From Bacteroidaceae bacterium (GTDB lineage Bacteria > Bacteroidota > Bacteroidia > Bacteroidales > Bacteroidaceae), in assembly GCA_017650045.1 (NCBI GenBank), contig JAGCFP010000091.1, positions 1 to 64,000 of the forward strand: DNA of 64,000 bases, written 5' to 3'. The notes under the pieces are model-generated. The model did no database searches and was not told where the DNA came from. It saw nothing but the letters and a program-made list of their open reading frames with translations. A program made the position numbers and the translations under genes. Positions 33,495 to 42,761 of the stretch are shown one piece after another. Every line of letters begins with the position of its first letter. Positions within the stretch are counted from its first letter, which is position 1.

Positions 33495-34346
33495 ATGAAA
33501 GGTCGTACACTCAATATAAATGGACAATTGCTGTCGCTGGAGCAACCGAAGGTGATGGGAATCCTGAATGTGACTCCCGACTCTTTCTATGAATATAGTA
33601 GGAAACAAGGGGAAGAGGATATAGCTGATCAGGTGGTGCAAATGCTTTCTGAAGGCGCGGATATCATTGATATAGGGGCCTGTTCTACTCATCCGGGAGC
33701 ACCAGTGGTTTCTGCTGAAGAGGAGATGGACAGACTGAGATGTGGATTGAATGCGCTGAGGAAAGTTGCTCCAACCGCTATCGTTTCTGTAGATACATTC
33801 AGAGCCGATGTGGCGCGGATGTGCGTGGAAGAATATGGAGTGGCTATTGTTAATGATATCTCAGGAGGGTCGTTTGATGCCGCGATGTTCCCCCTGATGG
33901 CCCGATTGCATACACCTTATATATTAATGTATATGCAGGGAAGTGTGGAAACCATGCATTTGCAACATCAGTATGAAGACGTGGTGGCAGATACTATTAA
34001 AGGTCTGGCTTCTAAAGTAGATGCCTTGAGGGATATGGGGATGTATGACATTATTCTGGATCCTGGTTTTGGCTTTAGTAAAACGGTGGAACAGAATTAT
34101 GAACTTTTTGCACACCTGGAAGATTTCCAAATATTCGAGTTGCCTTTGCTGGTAGGTGTCTCCAGAAAGTCCATGATATGGAAGAAACTTGAGCTTACCC
34201 CAGAGAATGCCTTGAATGGTACCACCGCCTTGCACATGATGGCACTGCAGAAAGGAGCTGATATCTTAAGGGTACATGATGTGAAGGCAGCTGTAGAGAC
34301 TGTAAAGCTTTTTGAATCTGTGAAGAAGTATCAACAAACTAATTAA
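33495..34346 (+). CDS. folP: dihydropteroate synthase
   Basis: A 283-residue TIM-barrel enzyme with VMGILNVTPDSF, ADIIDIGACSTHPGA (usually GGESTRPG; here ACSTHPGA), VSVDTFRADVA, NDISGGSFD, ILDPGFGFSKT and LLVGVSRKSMI. It condenses 4-aminobenzoate with dihydropterin pyrophosphate in folate synthesis and is the sulfonamide target. The gene starts divergently from murF (TACATTTG -7 element at 33462-33469) and is followed after 10 bases by the diadenylate cyclase gene, a common order in Bacteroidetes. Confidence 0.94.
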   Translation: MKGRTLNINGQLLSLEQPKVMGILNVTPDSFYEYSRKQGEEDIADQVVQMLSEGADIIDIGACSTHPGAPVVSAEEEMDRLRCGLNALRKVAPTAIVSVDTFRADVARMCVEEYGVAIVNDISGGSFDAAMFPLMARLHTPYILMYMQGSVETMHLQHQYEDVVADTIKGLASKVDALRDMGMYDIILDPGFGFSKTVEQNYELFAHLEDFQIFELPLLVGVSRKSMIWKKLELTPENALNGTTALHMMALQKGADILRVHDVKAAVETVKLFESVKKYQQTN

Positions 34347-34356
34347 ATAGATAAAC

Positions 34357-35121
34357 GTGTTTTTTGATTTTACGATTAAAGATTTTATAGACATCCTGCT
34401 GGTGGCAGTGTTGCTCTATTATTCTTACAAAGTGATGAAGGCTTCGGGCTCCATCAATATCTTTGTCGGCATTATGGTATTCGTCCTGATATGGCTGGTG
34501 GTGACACAGGTGTTGGACATGCGCTTACTGGGTTCTCTCATGGATAAGTTGGTAAGCGTGGGAGTGCTGGCTATTATTGTGATCTTCCAGGATGAGATAC
34601 GTCGGTTCCTCTTGAACTTAGGTTCCCATCACAATGCGAGTGCTCTCGTGAAATTCCTGATGCGCAATAAGAAATCGAAACCAATGCATGAGGATATCAT
34701 GCCCATTGTCATGGCATGCATCAGTATGTCTAAGGGCAAGGTGGGAGCACTCATCGTGAAAGAACGGGATTTCCCATTGGATGATATTATCAATACAGGA
34801 GACTTGATTGATGCGAACATCAATCAGCGACTCATTGAGAATATCTTTTTCAAGAATAGTCCGCTGCACGATGGTGCCATGGTTATCAGAAAGAAACGCA
34901 TTGTGGCCGCTGGTTGTATCTTGCCCGTTTCACATAACTTGGATATCCCTAAGGAATTGGGACTTAGACACCGTGCAGCTTTAGGCATGTCTCAGGAATC
35001 GGATGCTTTGTGTATCATTGTGTCGGAAGAAACAGGTGATATTTCTGTGGCTCATCGCGGACAATTCCATCTGAAACTGAATGCAGAACAACTGGAGAGT
35101 TTCTTGACTGCAGAAGAATAA
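34357..35121 (+). CDS. cdaA: diadenylate cyclase, CdaA type
   Basis: A 254-residue membrane protein read from a GTG start 10 bases after folP. Three N-terminal hydrophobic segments (about 11-25, 33-50, 64-78) are followed by a DAC domain with both catalytic motifs: SPLHDGAMVI (DGA at 172-174) and GLRHRAALG (RHR at 204-206). It makes c-di-AMP from two ATP at the inner membrane. No CdaR or GlmM gene follows, unlike in Firmicutes. A strong hairpin terminator lies just downstream. Confidence 0.93.
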   Translation: MFFDFTIKDFIDILLVAVLLYYSYKVMKASGSINIFVGIMVFVLIWLVVTQVLDMRLLGSLMDKLVSVGVLAIIVIFQDEIRRFLLNLGSHHNASALVKFLMRNKKSKPMHEDIMPIVMACISMSKGKVGALIVKERDFPLDDIINTGDLIDANINQRLIENIFFKNSPLHDGAMVIRKKRIVAAGCILPVSHNLDIPKELGLRHRAALGMSQESDALCIIVSEETGDISVAHRGQFHLKLNAEQLESFLTAEE

Positions 35122-35122
35122 A

Positions 35123-35151
35123 AAAATCCCCGCCTTCGAAGCGGGGATTTT
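35123..35151. terminator. bidirectional terminator between cdaA and ackA
   Basis: AAAATCCCCGC (35123-35133) pairs with GCGGGGATTTT (35141-35151) around loop CTTCGAA. A-rich and T-rich flanks give a U-tract in both directions, serving the convergent cdaA and ackA genes. Confidence 0.9.
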
Positions 35152-35175
35152 TATGTAAGTACAGGTTTCTTATTC

Positions 35176-36378
35176 TTACTTACTTAAGATGTTCACAGTG
35201 TCCTGAGCAATCATCAGCTCTTCGTCTGTGCAGACTACAACGACCTTTACCTTAGAATCAGAAGTGGAAATAACACCTTCCTTACCTAAACGGGTTTCGG
35301 CATTCAACTTGTCGTCCACCTTCACATTCAGATAATCCAAACCTGCAATGGCACCAGAACGAATGCTTGCCTGATTCTCACCTACACCACCAGTAAACAC
35401 GATAACATCTACGCCACCAAGTGCTGCTGTATAAGCACCGATGTATTTCTTGATGCGGTAGATATAGGCATTAGTTGCTGTGATGGCTTTCTTGTCACCC
35501 TTGTTGTATGCTTCCTCAATAGAGCGCATATCACTAGAGATACCTGTCAATCCGAGCATACCACTCTTCTTATTAAGAATGGCACTCATACGGTAGGCAT
35601 CGATACCCAACTTGTTCTGTAAGTAGGTGACTACGCCACCGTCTACATCACCGCTTCGGGTACCCATGATGAGACCCTCGAGCGGAGTAAGTCCCATGGA
35701 GGTGTCTATGACTTTACCATCCTTAATGGCTGCGATGGAAGCACCGTTGCCAATGTGGCAAGTGATGATTTTGGTACCTTCTGGTTTAATGCCAAGCATC
35801 TCGCAAACATGCTGACTGACGAAGCGGTGAGAGGTGCCGTGGAAACCATAGCGGCGAATCTGGTACTTCTCATAATATTCGTATGGCAGTGCATAGAGGT
35901 AAGCATAATCAGGCATGGTCTGATGGAAGGCCGTGTCGAACACACCTACTTGTGGAATATCTGGCAAGATGGCCTTAACGGCAGCTACACCTTTCAGATT
36001 GGCTGGATTGTGCAATGGAGCCAAGTCGTTGCATGCCTCGAATGCTTCCAGAACTTCGGGTGTAAGGAGGGCAGACTCTGTGAACTTCTCTCCTCCATGC
36101 ACCATACGATGTCCTACCGCATTGATTTCATTCAATGACTTGATGGCACCATATTTAGGATCGGTAAGGGTCTGAAGAATCAACTCTACACCAACGGTAT
36201 GTTCAGGAATGTCTCTCTCAATGATTCTTTTTTCACCGTCAGGTGCCAAGAATTTAAGGAAAGAACCTTCCAAACCAATCATCTCTATTCCGCCAGAAGC
36301 AATCACTTCCTTCTTGCTCATATCAAACAGTTTGTATTTGATGGATGAGCTTCCGCAGTTAAGTACTAATATTTTCAT
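35176..36378 (-). CDS. ackA: acetate kinase
   Basis: A 400-residue ASKHA kinase with the N-terminal KILVLNCGSSSIKYKLFDM, HRMVHGGEKF, VFDTAFHQTMP, RRYGFHGTSHRFVSQ, THIGNG-type CHIGNGASIAAI and FTGGVGENQASIR. It interconverts acetyl phosphate + ADP and acetate + ATP. The gene follows pta by 12 bases and forms the substrate-level phosphorylation operon for acetate formation in a fermenting cell. Confidence 0.96.
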   Translation of the reverse strand: MKILVLNCGSSSIKYKLFDMSKKEVIASGGIEMIGLEGSFLKFLAPDGEKRIIERDIPEHTVGVELILQTLTDPKYGAIKSLNEINAVGHRMVHGGEKFTESALLTPEVLEAFEACNDLAPLHNPANLKGVAAVKAILPDIPQVGVFDTAFHQTMPDYAYLYALPYEYYEKYQIRRYGFHGTSHRFVSQHVCEMLGIKPEGTKIITCHIGNGASIAAIKDGKVIDTSMGLTPLEGLIMGTRSGDVDGGVVTYLQNKLGIDAYRMSAILNKKSGMLGLTGISSDMRSIEEAYNKGDKKAITATNAYIYRIKKYIGAYTAALGGVDVIVFTGGVGENQASIRSGAIAGLDYLNVKVDDKLNAETRLGKEGVISTSDSKVKVVVVCTDEELMIAQDTVNILSK

Positions 36379-36390
36379 AACTATCTAAAA

Positions 36391-37410
36391 TTATTTGTTT
36401 GCTTTTGCAGCTTGTGCCTGACAAGCAGTGATGGCTACCATGTAGTAGATGTCGTCTACTGAGCAACCACGACTAAGGTCGTTCACAGGACGGGCAATGC
36501 CTTGGAGAATAGGACCAAGGGCTACGGCATCTCCTAAACGCTGAACGAGCTTGTAGGCAATGTTGCCAACTTCCAGACAGGGGAATACCAATACATTGGC
36601 TTTGCCTGCAATTTCACTTCCTGGGGCTTTCTTGGAACCTACGGATGGTACCAAAGCGGCATCGGCCTGAAGTTCACCATCGACCTTCAATGTCGGGTCA
36701 AGCTCCTTGGCCAATTGGGTTGCTTCCACTACCTTATCCACTACTTCGTGTGCAGCAGAACCTTTGGTAGAGAAACTTAGCATGGCTACTTTTGGATCAG
36801 CAAAACCACCGACAGCCTTAGCGGTTTGAGCAGTACAAACGGCAATCTGAGCTAATTGTGAGGCATCTGGCATAGGGGTCACGGCGACATCGCCCACAAC
36901 TAAGACACCATCCTCACCAAATTGTGGCTGCTTGGTGATCAGCAGCATGGCACCACTGACGCAGGTAATACCTGGAGTACACTTGATGATTTGAAGGGCT
37001 GGACGCAAAGTCTCTGCTGTAGTGCTCAATGCACCAGAGATCTGACCATCGGCACCGCCTGTCTTAATAATCATACATCCCAGATAGAGTGGATTCTTCA
37101 CCAACTCGCGAGCTTCTTCGATGGTCATGCCCTTCTTCTTGCGCAATTCTGCAAGTAAAGTGGCATATTCTTCAGATTTAGGATTGTTCAAAGGATCGAT
37201 GAGTGTGGCTTTGCCGATATGTTTTAAGCCGAATTCAGCGGCAAGTGCATGAATCTCTTCGGGGTTTCCTATTAAGATGACGTCTGCTATTTCATCAGCC
37301 AGAACACGATCGGCTGCTTTCAGTGTGCGTTCCTCAGTAGCTTCAGGAAGAACGATTCTTTGGCGGTCAGACTTGGCGCGCTCAATGATTCCTTCAACAA
37401 GTTTGCTCAT
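36391..37410 (-). CDS. pta: phosphate acetyltransferase
   Basis: A 339-residue short-form Pta containing only the catalytic PTA_PTB domain: RQRIVLPEATEERTLKAADR, KTGGADGQISGALSTTAETL, GDVAVTPMPDASQLAQIAV, MLSFSTKGSA and NVLVFPCLEVGNIAYKLVQR. It converts acetyl-CoA and phosphate to acetyl phosphate. The start MSKLVEG is used; an ATG 23 codons upstream lies inside the promoter region. First gene of the pta-ackA operon. Confidence 0.95.
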   Translation of the reverse strand: MSKLVEGIIERAKSDRQRIVLPEATEERTLKAADRVLADEIADVILIGNPEEIHALAAEFGLKHIGKATLIDPLNNPKSEEYATLLAELRKKKGMTIEEARELVKNPLYLGCMIIKTGGADGQISGALSTTAETLRPALQIIKCTPGITCVSGAMLLITKQPQFGEDGVLVVGDVAVTPMPDASQLAQIAVCTAQTAKAVGGFADPKVAMLSFSTKGSAAHEVVDKVVEATQLAKELDPTLKVDGELQADAALVPSVGSKKAPGSEIAGKANVLVFPCLEVGNIAYKLVQRLGDAVALGPILQGIARPVNDLSRGCSVDDIYYMVAITACQAQAAKANK

Positions 37411-37448
37411 AGTAATATCTTTTAAAGTGATTAGTTGGTAATTTTCCA

Positions 37449-37479
37449 CAAAGATAGTGGAATTTCTGTGCAAAAGCAA
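37449..37479 (-). promoter_or_regulatory. promoter of pta-ackA
   Basis: Minus strand: TTG (37477-37479), 20 bases, TATCTTTG (37449-37456), about 40 bases before the pta ATG. Confidence 0.65.
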
Positions 37480-37542
37480 TACTTACGGACATTTTACGGG
37501 GCAGAATGCTGATTTTACTTTTTGCTGAAACAGATGTTTCAA

Positions 37543-37612
37543 GAGATATAAAAAATAGCATTACAAATCTTCGGGGTGTAAAATACTACATCCGAGTAGA
37601 TTTGTAATGCTA
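37543..37612 (-). terminator. long-stem terminator of HU gene
   Basis: TAGCATTACAAATCT (37556-37570) and AGATTTGTAATGCTA (37598-37612) form a perfect 15-bp stem with an inner TCGG/CCGA stem. Read on the minus strand it is followed by a T-rich run (37543-37555). Confidence 0.85.
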
Positions 37613-37642
37613 TAGTTTTACTACTTTGTAAAAGACTGTAGC

Positions 37643-37924
37643 TTACTCGTCTGGATTCATCTGCTTCAGAACATTTGCACTTACCTTAAACTTGATGGTA
37701 GTGCGTTCTGGAATCTCATGGAACTCACCGTTTCTAGGATCGCGACCTGGGCGCTGTGGCTGGCGATGAGGAATAAACTTTCCAAAGTACTGAAGCTTTA
37801 CTTCCTCTCCTTCACACATCTTCTCTACAACAAGTTTGTTGTACTCATCAACAAAATGCTTAGCTACGTAGTCGTTACAGTTAAGACGTTTTGCTAATTC
37901 CTTTACAAAATTAAATTTATTCAT
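37643..37924 (-). CDS. HU-family DNA-binding protein
   Basis: A 93-residue HU/IHF-type nucleoid protein: MNKFNFVKELAKRLNCNDYV (helix 1), VDEYNKLVVEKMCEGEEVKL, then YFGKFIPHRQPQRPGRDPRN as the DNA-binding arm, with the conserved Pro-Arg tip (RPGRDPRNGE) and C-terminal helix KVSANVLKQMNPDE. Length and motifs are those of a standard single-domain HU, in contrast to the two longer HU-like proteins of the VapE modules. Monocistronic, with a strong terminator. Confidence 0.9.
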   Translation of the reverse strand: MNKFNFVKELAKRLNCNDYVAKHFVDEYNKLVVEKMCEGEEVKLQYFGKFIPHRQPQRPGRDPRNGEFHEIPERTTIKFKVSANVLKQMNPDE

Positions 37925-38284
37925 CTTAGATTCAGTATTTAAAAAATCTATAAAATAGGGTTATACGTTCATGCGTTTTTAATGTTCATTAAAAATAATC
38001 CAACCTTATTATATTATTTATAATGCTTTTTTATTTCTAATAAACGAAAACACCTGTATTACGGGCGTTTATTGACTAAAAATCTGATACAAATATAACT
38101 AATTCACGAGAAAAAAAAGAGAAATAAGAAAAAAAATAGTGTTAATTGCAATTATTTTTGAAGATTATGCATATTTTGCCACTTTTGAGATTGCATAATG
38201 GCTAATTTGAGCATTATTCTTGCCTGAATAAATTAATATGTTTATCTTTGTCTAATAAAATTAATCAGTTAATAAGACAGTATT
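37925..38284. other. 360-bp AT-rich gap between HU and alkaline phosphatase
   Basis: No gene. It contains the alkaline phosphatase promoter, a TATATTTG -7-like element on the minus strand for HU (38090-38097), and an AATAAACG/CGTTTATT inverted repeat (38039-38046 and 38066-38073). Nothing else is recognised. Confidence 0.6.
38220..38250 (+). promoter_or_regulatory. promoter of alkaline phosphatase gene
   Basis: TTG (38220-38222), 20 bases, TATCTTTG (38243-38250). Confidence 0.65.
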
Positions 38285-39703
38285 ATGAAAAGATTTGCTT
38301 ATCTGTTGTTTGTTGCGATGCTTGCTTTGAATCTGCAAGCTCAGCAGGCAAAGTATGTGTTCTATTTTATTGGTGATGGCATGGGAGTGAATCAGGTAAA
38401 TGGTACGGAGATGTACATTGCTGCCAATCAAGGTAGAATTGGTTATGAACCTCTGCTTTTCGCTTCTTTCCCTGTGGCTACTATGGCTGCTACCTATTCG
38501 ACTTCAAACCCTATTACTGATTCTGCCGCTGCAGGTACTGCTTTGGCAACAGGTGTGAAAACTTACAATGGTGCCATTGGCTTAAATGATAATAAAGACC
38601 GTATAGTATCAATTGCCGAGATGGCTAAGGCGGCTGGCAAGAAAGTGGGAGTTACCACTACCGTAAGTATCGACCATGCTACACCTGCCAGTTTCTATGC
38701 TCATCAAGAGCGCAGGCAGATGTACTATGAGATTGCTACCGATCTGCCTATGTCGGATTTCGACTTCTTTGGTGGTAGTGGTTTCCTCCGTCCTGAGACT
38801 GCCATTGATGGAACTTCTGCTCCCAGCATATATCCGATGATTGATCAGGCTGGTTATTTAATCGCGCATGGAGTAGAGGAGTACAATTCCAAGAAGAACT
38901 CTACAGATAAAATGATTCTAGTACAGCCTGAGAATGCTGACAAGATAGAAAGTCTTCCTTATGCCATTGACCGTAAACCTGGTGATCTGTCATTGGCAGA
39001 GATTACCGAGTGTGCGATTGATTTTCTGACCAAGGATAAGAAAAGCAAAGGCTTCTTCTTGATGGTGGAAGGTGGAAAGATAGACCAAGCTTGTCATGCT
39101 AATGATGCTGGTGCTGCTTTTGAGGAGGTTATCGACATGGATGAGGCCGTAAAGGTAGCCTATGAGTTTTATAAAAAGCACCCTAAAGAGACATTGATAG
39201 TTATTACAGCCGACCATGAGACGGGTGGTATGGGCCTGGGCAATTCTAACTATTGGCTATATTTGGAGAATTTCAAAAGTCAGAAATGTTCAGCTGAAGA
39301 ATTCTCAAAAATAGTGACCAACTATCGTCGTGACCACCAGAGAGATGCTTCTTGGGAAGGTGTGAAGGCTTTGTTGTCAGAGTATTTCGGCTTCTTTGAC
39401 AAGGTGAAACTCTCATGGGCAGAGGAACGTAAGTTGAGAGATGCTTATGAAGAGTCTTTTGTAAACAACAATATCAGGTTTACTGAAGACCTGTATTCCA
39501 GAACCGACCCTATTGCCACTGCTGCTAAACAGGTAATGTCTACAAACACTCACATTGGTTGGACTACTGGCGGACATACTGCCGGTTATGTGCCTGTGTT
39601 TGTGATAGGCGCTGGGGCCAATCTTTTCATGAACGGAAAGATTGACAATACTGAGATAGCTAAGAACATTGCTAAGGCTGCAGGCTATAAGTACGCTAAT
39701 TGA
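38285..39703 (+). CDS. secreted alkaline phosphatase
   Basis: A 472-residue PhoA-superfamily enzyme with signal peptide MKRFAYLLFVAMLALNLQAQ. Metal and catalytic motifs: FYFIGDGMGVNQ (Asp31), NPITDSAAAGTALATGVKTY with the phosphorylated Ser80, DHATPASFYAH, VEGGKIDQACHANDA, VITADHETGGMG, and THIGWTTGGHTAGYVPVFVI with a metal histidine. It releases phosphate from monoesters in the periplasm. No Pho-box-type site was recognised upstream; regulation by phosphate is not shown. Confidence 0.92.
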   Translation: MKRFAYLLFVAMLALNLQAQQAKYVFYFIGDGMGVNQVNGTEMYIAANQGRIGYEPLLFASFPVATMAATYSTSNPITDSAAAGTALATGVKTYNGAIGLNDNKDRIVSIAEMAKAAGKKVGVTTTVSIDHATPASFYAHQERRQMYYEIATDLPMSDFDFFGGSGFLRPETAIDGTSAPSIYPMIDQAGYLIAHGVEEYNSKKNSTDKMILVQPENADKIESLPYAIDRKPGDLSLAEITECAIDFLTKDKKSKGFFLMVEGGKIDQACHANDAGAAFEEVIDMDEAVKVAYEFYKKHPKETLIVITADHETGGMGLGNSNYWLYLENFKSQKCSAEEFSKIVTNYRRDHQRDASWEGVKALLSEYFGFFDKVKLSWAEERKLRDAYEESFVNNNIRFTEDLYSRTDPIATAAKQVMSTNTHIGWTTGGHTAGYVPVFVIGAGANLFMNGKIDNTEIAKNIAKAAGYKYAN

Positions 39704-39726
39704 TGCCTTTGACATAGATCTATAAG

Positions 39727-39766
39727 GAAGCCCTGCTAAACTAGTGATTAGCAGGGCTTCTTTTTT
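39727..39766 (+). terminator. terminator of alkaline phosphatase gene
   Basis: GAAGCCCTGCTAA (39727-39739) and TTAGCAGGGCTTC (39748-39760) form a 13-bp stem followed by TTTTTT. Confidence 0.92.
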
Positions 39767-39790
39767 AGACTTATAGTACCTTTTACGACA

Positions 39791-40555
39791 CTACACCTCT
39801 GTCTCTCCCTCTACAAAGCGTTCCATAAACAAGTGTTCTCCGTCAAAAACAGCGTATGTAAACAGGTTTATCCAATCACCTAAAATCAAGATCCTCGCTT
39901 CTTTGGTTAATTGCAAGTCTAATTCTATATGTCTGTGACCATAGATAAAGAAGTTGATGTCCGGATGGTTTTTCAAGTATTCTTTGGTATAGAGTACCAG
40001 ATACTCTTTATCTTCGCCCATATAGTCGGGTTCCTTGCCTTCCTCACGTTTCAAACGACTATGTTCTGCCCATTTTAAGCCGAAAGCTACGCTCCATCGG
40101 GGATGGATGGCAGAAAAAAGCGTTTGAAGGAACTTGTTGTGGAAAAGCGAGCGCAGGAATTGGAACATCTTGTCGGGATCTCCTAAGCCATCACCGTGCG
40201 CAAGATAGAATTCCTTTCCATAGATTTCAGTAGTAAGGGGTTTCTTGTGCACGATCACCCCACATTCTTTCGTGAGATAATCATCGCACCAGATGTCGTG
40301 ATTGCCTGTGAAGAAATGAATTTCCACACCTAAGTCCGAGAGTTCTGAAAGCTTTCCGAGAAAACGGGTATAACCTTTAGGAACGACGGTCTTGAACTCA
40401 TACCAGAAGTCGAACATGTCACCAAGCAGATAAACGGCTGCAGCCTTCTCCTTGATCTGATCAAGGAAATTGACCAGCCTTCGCTCTTGTGTTCTTCCAT
40501 GCTTGATGGCTAAGGAACCAAGATGGGCATCAGAAAGGAAATAGACATTCTTCAT
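39791..40555 (-). CDS. lpxH: UDP-2,3-diacylglucosamine diphosphatase
   Basis: A 254-residue calcineurin-type metallophosphatase with the five metal motifs: SDAHLG (8-13), LGDMFDFW, TGNHDIW, AHGDGLGD and YGHRHIE. The LpxH-type FDFWYEF motif favours UDP-2,3-diacylglucosamine hydrolase of lipid A synthesis. Bacteroidetes lack LpxI, which supports the call. It overlaps no neighbour but lies 11 bases after the MIP18-type gene and probably shares its transcript. Confidence 0.88.
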   Translation of the reverse strand: MKNVYFLSDAHLGSLAIKHGRTQERRLVNFLDQIKEKAAAVYLLGDMFDFWYEFKTVVPKGYTRFLGKLSELSDLGVEIHFFTGNHDIWCDDYLTKECGVIVHKKPLTTEIYGKEFYLAHGDGLGDPDKMFQFLRSLFHNKFLQTLFSAIHPRWSVAFGLKWAEHSRLKREEGKEPDYMGEDKEYLVLYTKEYLKNHPDINFFIYGHRHIELDLQLTKEARILILGDWINLFTYAVFDGEHLFMERFVEGETEV

Positions 40556-40566
40556 ATTTCAGTTTA

Positions 40567-40878
40567 TTACAAAAATCCAAGTTCCAGTTTTGCTTCCTCG
40601 CTCATCATGTCTTGTGTCCATTCAGGTTCGAAGACTAGATTGATGTTGGTGGAAGTCACTCCTTTGATGGATGCCACTTTCTGACGGGCATCTTCCATGA
40701 GGAAATCGCCTGCAGGACATGTGGGTGCAGTAAGGGTCATGTCTATATCCACGGCTCCATCTTCTGATACATCTATCTTATAGATAAGCCCTAAATCATA
40801 GATATTGACAGGGATCTCAGGATCATACACTGTCTTGAGCATGGCGACTATTTTTTCTTCTATTTCAAATGTTGTCAT
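40567..40878 (-). CDS. MIP18/DUF59-family iron-sulfur assembly protein
   Basis: A 103-residue DUF59 protein: VYDPEIPVNIYDLGLIYKID (about 17-36), MTLTAPTCPAGDFLMEDARQ with the conserved Cys, and FEPEWTQDMMSEEAKLELGF. The family (SufT, PaaD and eukaryotic MIP18) assists delivery of iron-sulfur clusters. The single-domain length is typical. Confidence 0.9.
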   Translation of the reverse strand: MTTFEIEEKIVAMLKTVYDPEIPVNIYDLGLIYKIDVSEDGAVDIDMTLTAPTCPAGDFLMEDARQKVASIKGVTSTNINLVFEPEWTQDMMSEEAKLELGFL

Positions 40879-40996
40879 AATAATCTTCCTTATGCGTTGG
40901 CAAAGTTACGAAAAGTCGAAAGCATAAAAAAGAAATTATTTCTTTTTTATGCTGTGAAGAAGTAACTTCTGTAAAGCCAAAGCCATGAAAAACGGA

Positions 40997-41686
40997 TTAT
41001 ATCAGGCCCTCATCATTAAAGCTGAAGAAGCCACCATCAGTAATAATCACATGGTCTGTTAATCTGATGTTCATGGTTTCTGCGCATTTCTTAACTGTTT
41101 GCGTCAAGCGCTTATCCTCCTGACTTGGTCGTCTGTTTCCTGAAGGATGATTGTGTGCCAGGATGATTTGCGTGGCTCTATGTAAGAGTGCTTCGCGCAG
41201 GATGACGCGTACATCGGCAGTGGTTTGGTCGATGCCTCCCTTGCTGATGCATACCTTATCAATAAGTCTGTTCCCTTGATTTAACAGCAAAATCCAGAAC
41301 TCTTCAGTAGGGAGGTCTCTCAGTAGGGGATGAAAGATCTTGAAGATATCTGCAGAAGAGGAGATGCACGTCCGTTCTGTCACTTCGTTTTCATTCCGTC
41401 TTTTCCCAAGTTCCAAGGCTGCCATAATGCTGATGCTCTTCGCTTCACCAAGTCCCTTGAATTTCTTGAAATCCTGAAGTTCCCATTTACCCAAAGCCCC
41501 AAGGTCGTTATCACAGGATTGGAGTACGCGTTGCATTAGAGAAACTGCGCTTTCTTCCTGATTTCCAGAACCAATGAGAATCGCCAGTAATTCAGCATCA
41601 CTGAGGGCACTGGCTCCCTTGAGTATCATCTTCTCACGAGGGCGGTCTTCAGCTGCCCATTGATTGATGTTCAGTTTGTTTGCCAT
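40997..41686 (-). CDS. radC: DNA repair protein RadC-family (JAMM domain)
   Basis: A 229-residue protein: N-terminal helix-hairpin-helix region (FKKFKGLGEAKSISIMAALE, about 73-92) and a C-terminal JAB/MPN metalloprotease-like domain with the metal motif ILAHNHPSGNRRPSQEDKRL (H-x-H ... D). RadC proteins are widespread; despite the name, a repair role is not well supported. The length is canonical, which separates it from the shorter phage-type versions. Confidence 0.92.
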   Translation of the reverse strand: MANKLNINQWAAEDRPREKMILKGASALSDAELLAILIGSGNQEESAVSLMQRVLQSCDNDLGALGKWELQDFKKFKGLGEAKSISIMAALELGKRRNENEVTERTCISSSADIFKIFHPLLRDLPTEEFWILLLNQGNRLIDKVCISKGGIDQTTADVRVILREALLHRATQIILAHNHPSGNRRPSQEDKRLTQTVKKCAETMNIRLTDHVIITDGGFFSFNDEGLI

Positions 41687-41702
41687 GTTTTATCGATTTT
41701 AG

Positions 41703-42761
41703 TTAGTTGTAAAAATTTTTCTTGAATGCTTCCATCTCGCCTTTCCCTTTCACACATCGTCCCCACCATGCACGTAGGAAGCCCGTCCCATATCCCAGGA
41801 GTTGGATAAAAGCAGCGGGGATAGAGAGCCATCCCACTTTCAGACTTCTGTTCTTGATGGAAGAGTGAAAGAAAATAAGGCCAGCATACACCAGTAGTGG
41901 GAGTAATCCTAACACTACAAGGATAGGACCTGCGGGAAAGTCAATGTTGATGATGCCCAACTGGTTGAGTATACCATAAATCACACCCAACAGTATGGAA
42001 AGCAGGCAAAGGCCTGTCCCTATAGTAAAAACAGCAGGCAACAAGTGTACCAGTTTCAGGGATTCCGGATACTTCTTATAGAGATTGATGCGAGCAATGC
42101 CCGAATTATGTACTTGTTTGAAGAACTTGCGAAAATCTGTTCTGCGCTTATGATACACCCAAGCTTCACTGAAAAGCTGGCACTGATATCCTGCCTTGAA
42201 AAGACGGATGCTGAAGTCGATGTCCTCTCCAAAACGCATCTTCGAGAATCCTCCCAATGCCAGATACACCTCCCGCTTCACACCCATATTGAAACTGCGG
42301 GGATAGAACTTGTCCATTTTCTGCTTCCCTCCACGAATGCCACCAGTGGTGAAGAAGGAAGTCATGGAATAGTTGATGGCTTTCTGGATGGGGGAGAACG
42401 ATGGGTGTGCTCTGTCGGGTCCTCCAAAAGCTAAGGCTCCTGTTTCCTCGATACCATGCTCCACCGCTTCAAAATATCCCTCAGGAATGAGGATGTCTGA
42501 ATCCAAAATCAGCAGATACTCGCCTTCAGCACGTTCAGCTCCATAGTTGCGCGTTTGTCCAGGCCCCGAATTGGGCTTAGAGTAATAGCGAACATTCAGT
42601 TTCCCTTCATAAGCCTGTACCACTTTATCACACGACAAAGTGGAGCCATCGTCCACGATGACAACTTCAAAGTCGGTGAACTTCTGCTTTGTGAGACTCT
42701 CCAGAAGCTCATTCACTTCATCGGGACGGTTGAATACTGGTATGATGAGGGAATATTTCAT
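41703..42761 (-). CDS. family 2 glycosyltransferase with C-terminal membrane segments
   Basis: A 352-residue GT2 enzyme: N-terminal SLIIPVFNRPDEVNELLESL, VVIVDDGST (about 34-42), YLLILDSDILIPEGY (DSD metal motif), and FGEDIDFSIRLFKAG as the acceptor/catalytic region. Three hydrophobic segments follow (about 245-345), anchoring it in the inner membrane. The donor and acceptor sugars cannot be read. Located alone between radC and efp, so no polysaccharide cluster informs its role. Confidence 0.85.
   Translation of the reverse strand: MKYSLIIPVFNRPDEVNELLESLTKQKFTDFEVVIVDDGSTLSCDKVVQAYEGKLNVRYYSKPNSGPGQTRNYGAERAEGEYLLILDSDILIPEGYFEAVEHGIEETGALAFGGPDRAHPSFSPIQKAINYSMTSFFTTGGIRGGKQKMDKFYPRSFNMGVKREVYLALGGFSKMRFGEDIDFSIRLFKAGYQCQLFSEAWVYHKRRTDFRKFFKQVHNSGIARINLYKKYPESLKLVHLLPAVFTIGTGLCLLSILLGVIYGILNQLGIINIDFPAGPILVVLGLLPLLVYAGLIFFHSSIKNRSLKVGWLSIPAAFIQLLGYGTGFLRAWWGRCVKGKGEMEAFKKNFYN

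Noticed and set aside
33384..33692. 103-codon N-terminal extension of murF
   Set aside because: It overlaps the divergent folP coding region and promoter, and the family N-terminus begins at the ATG at 33383.
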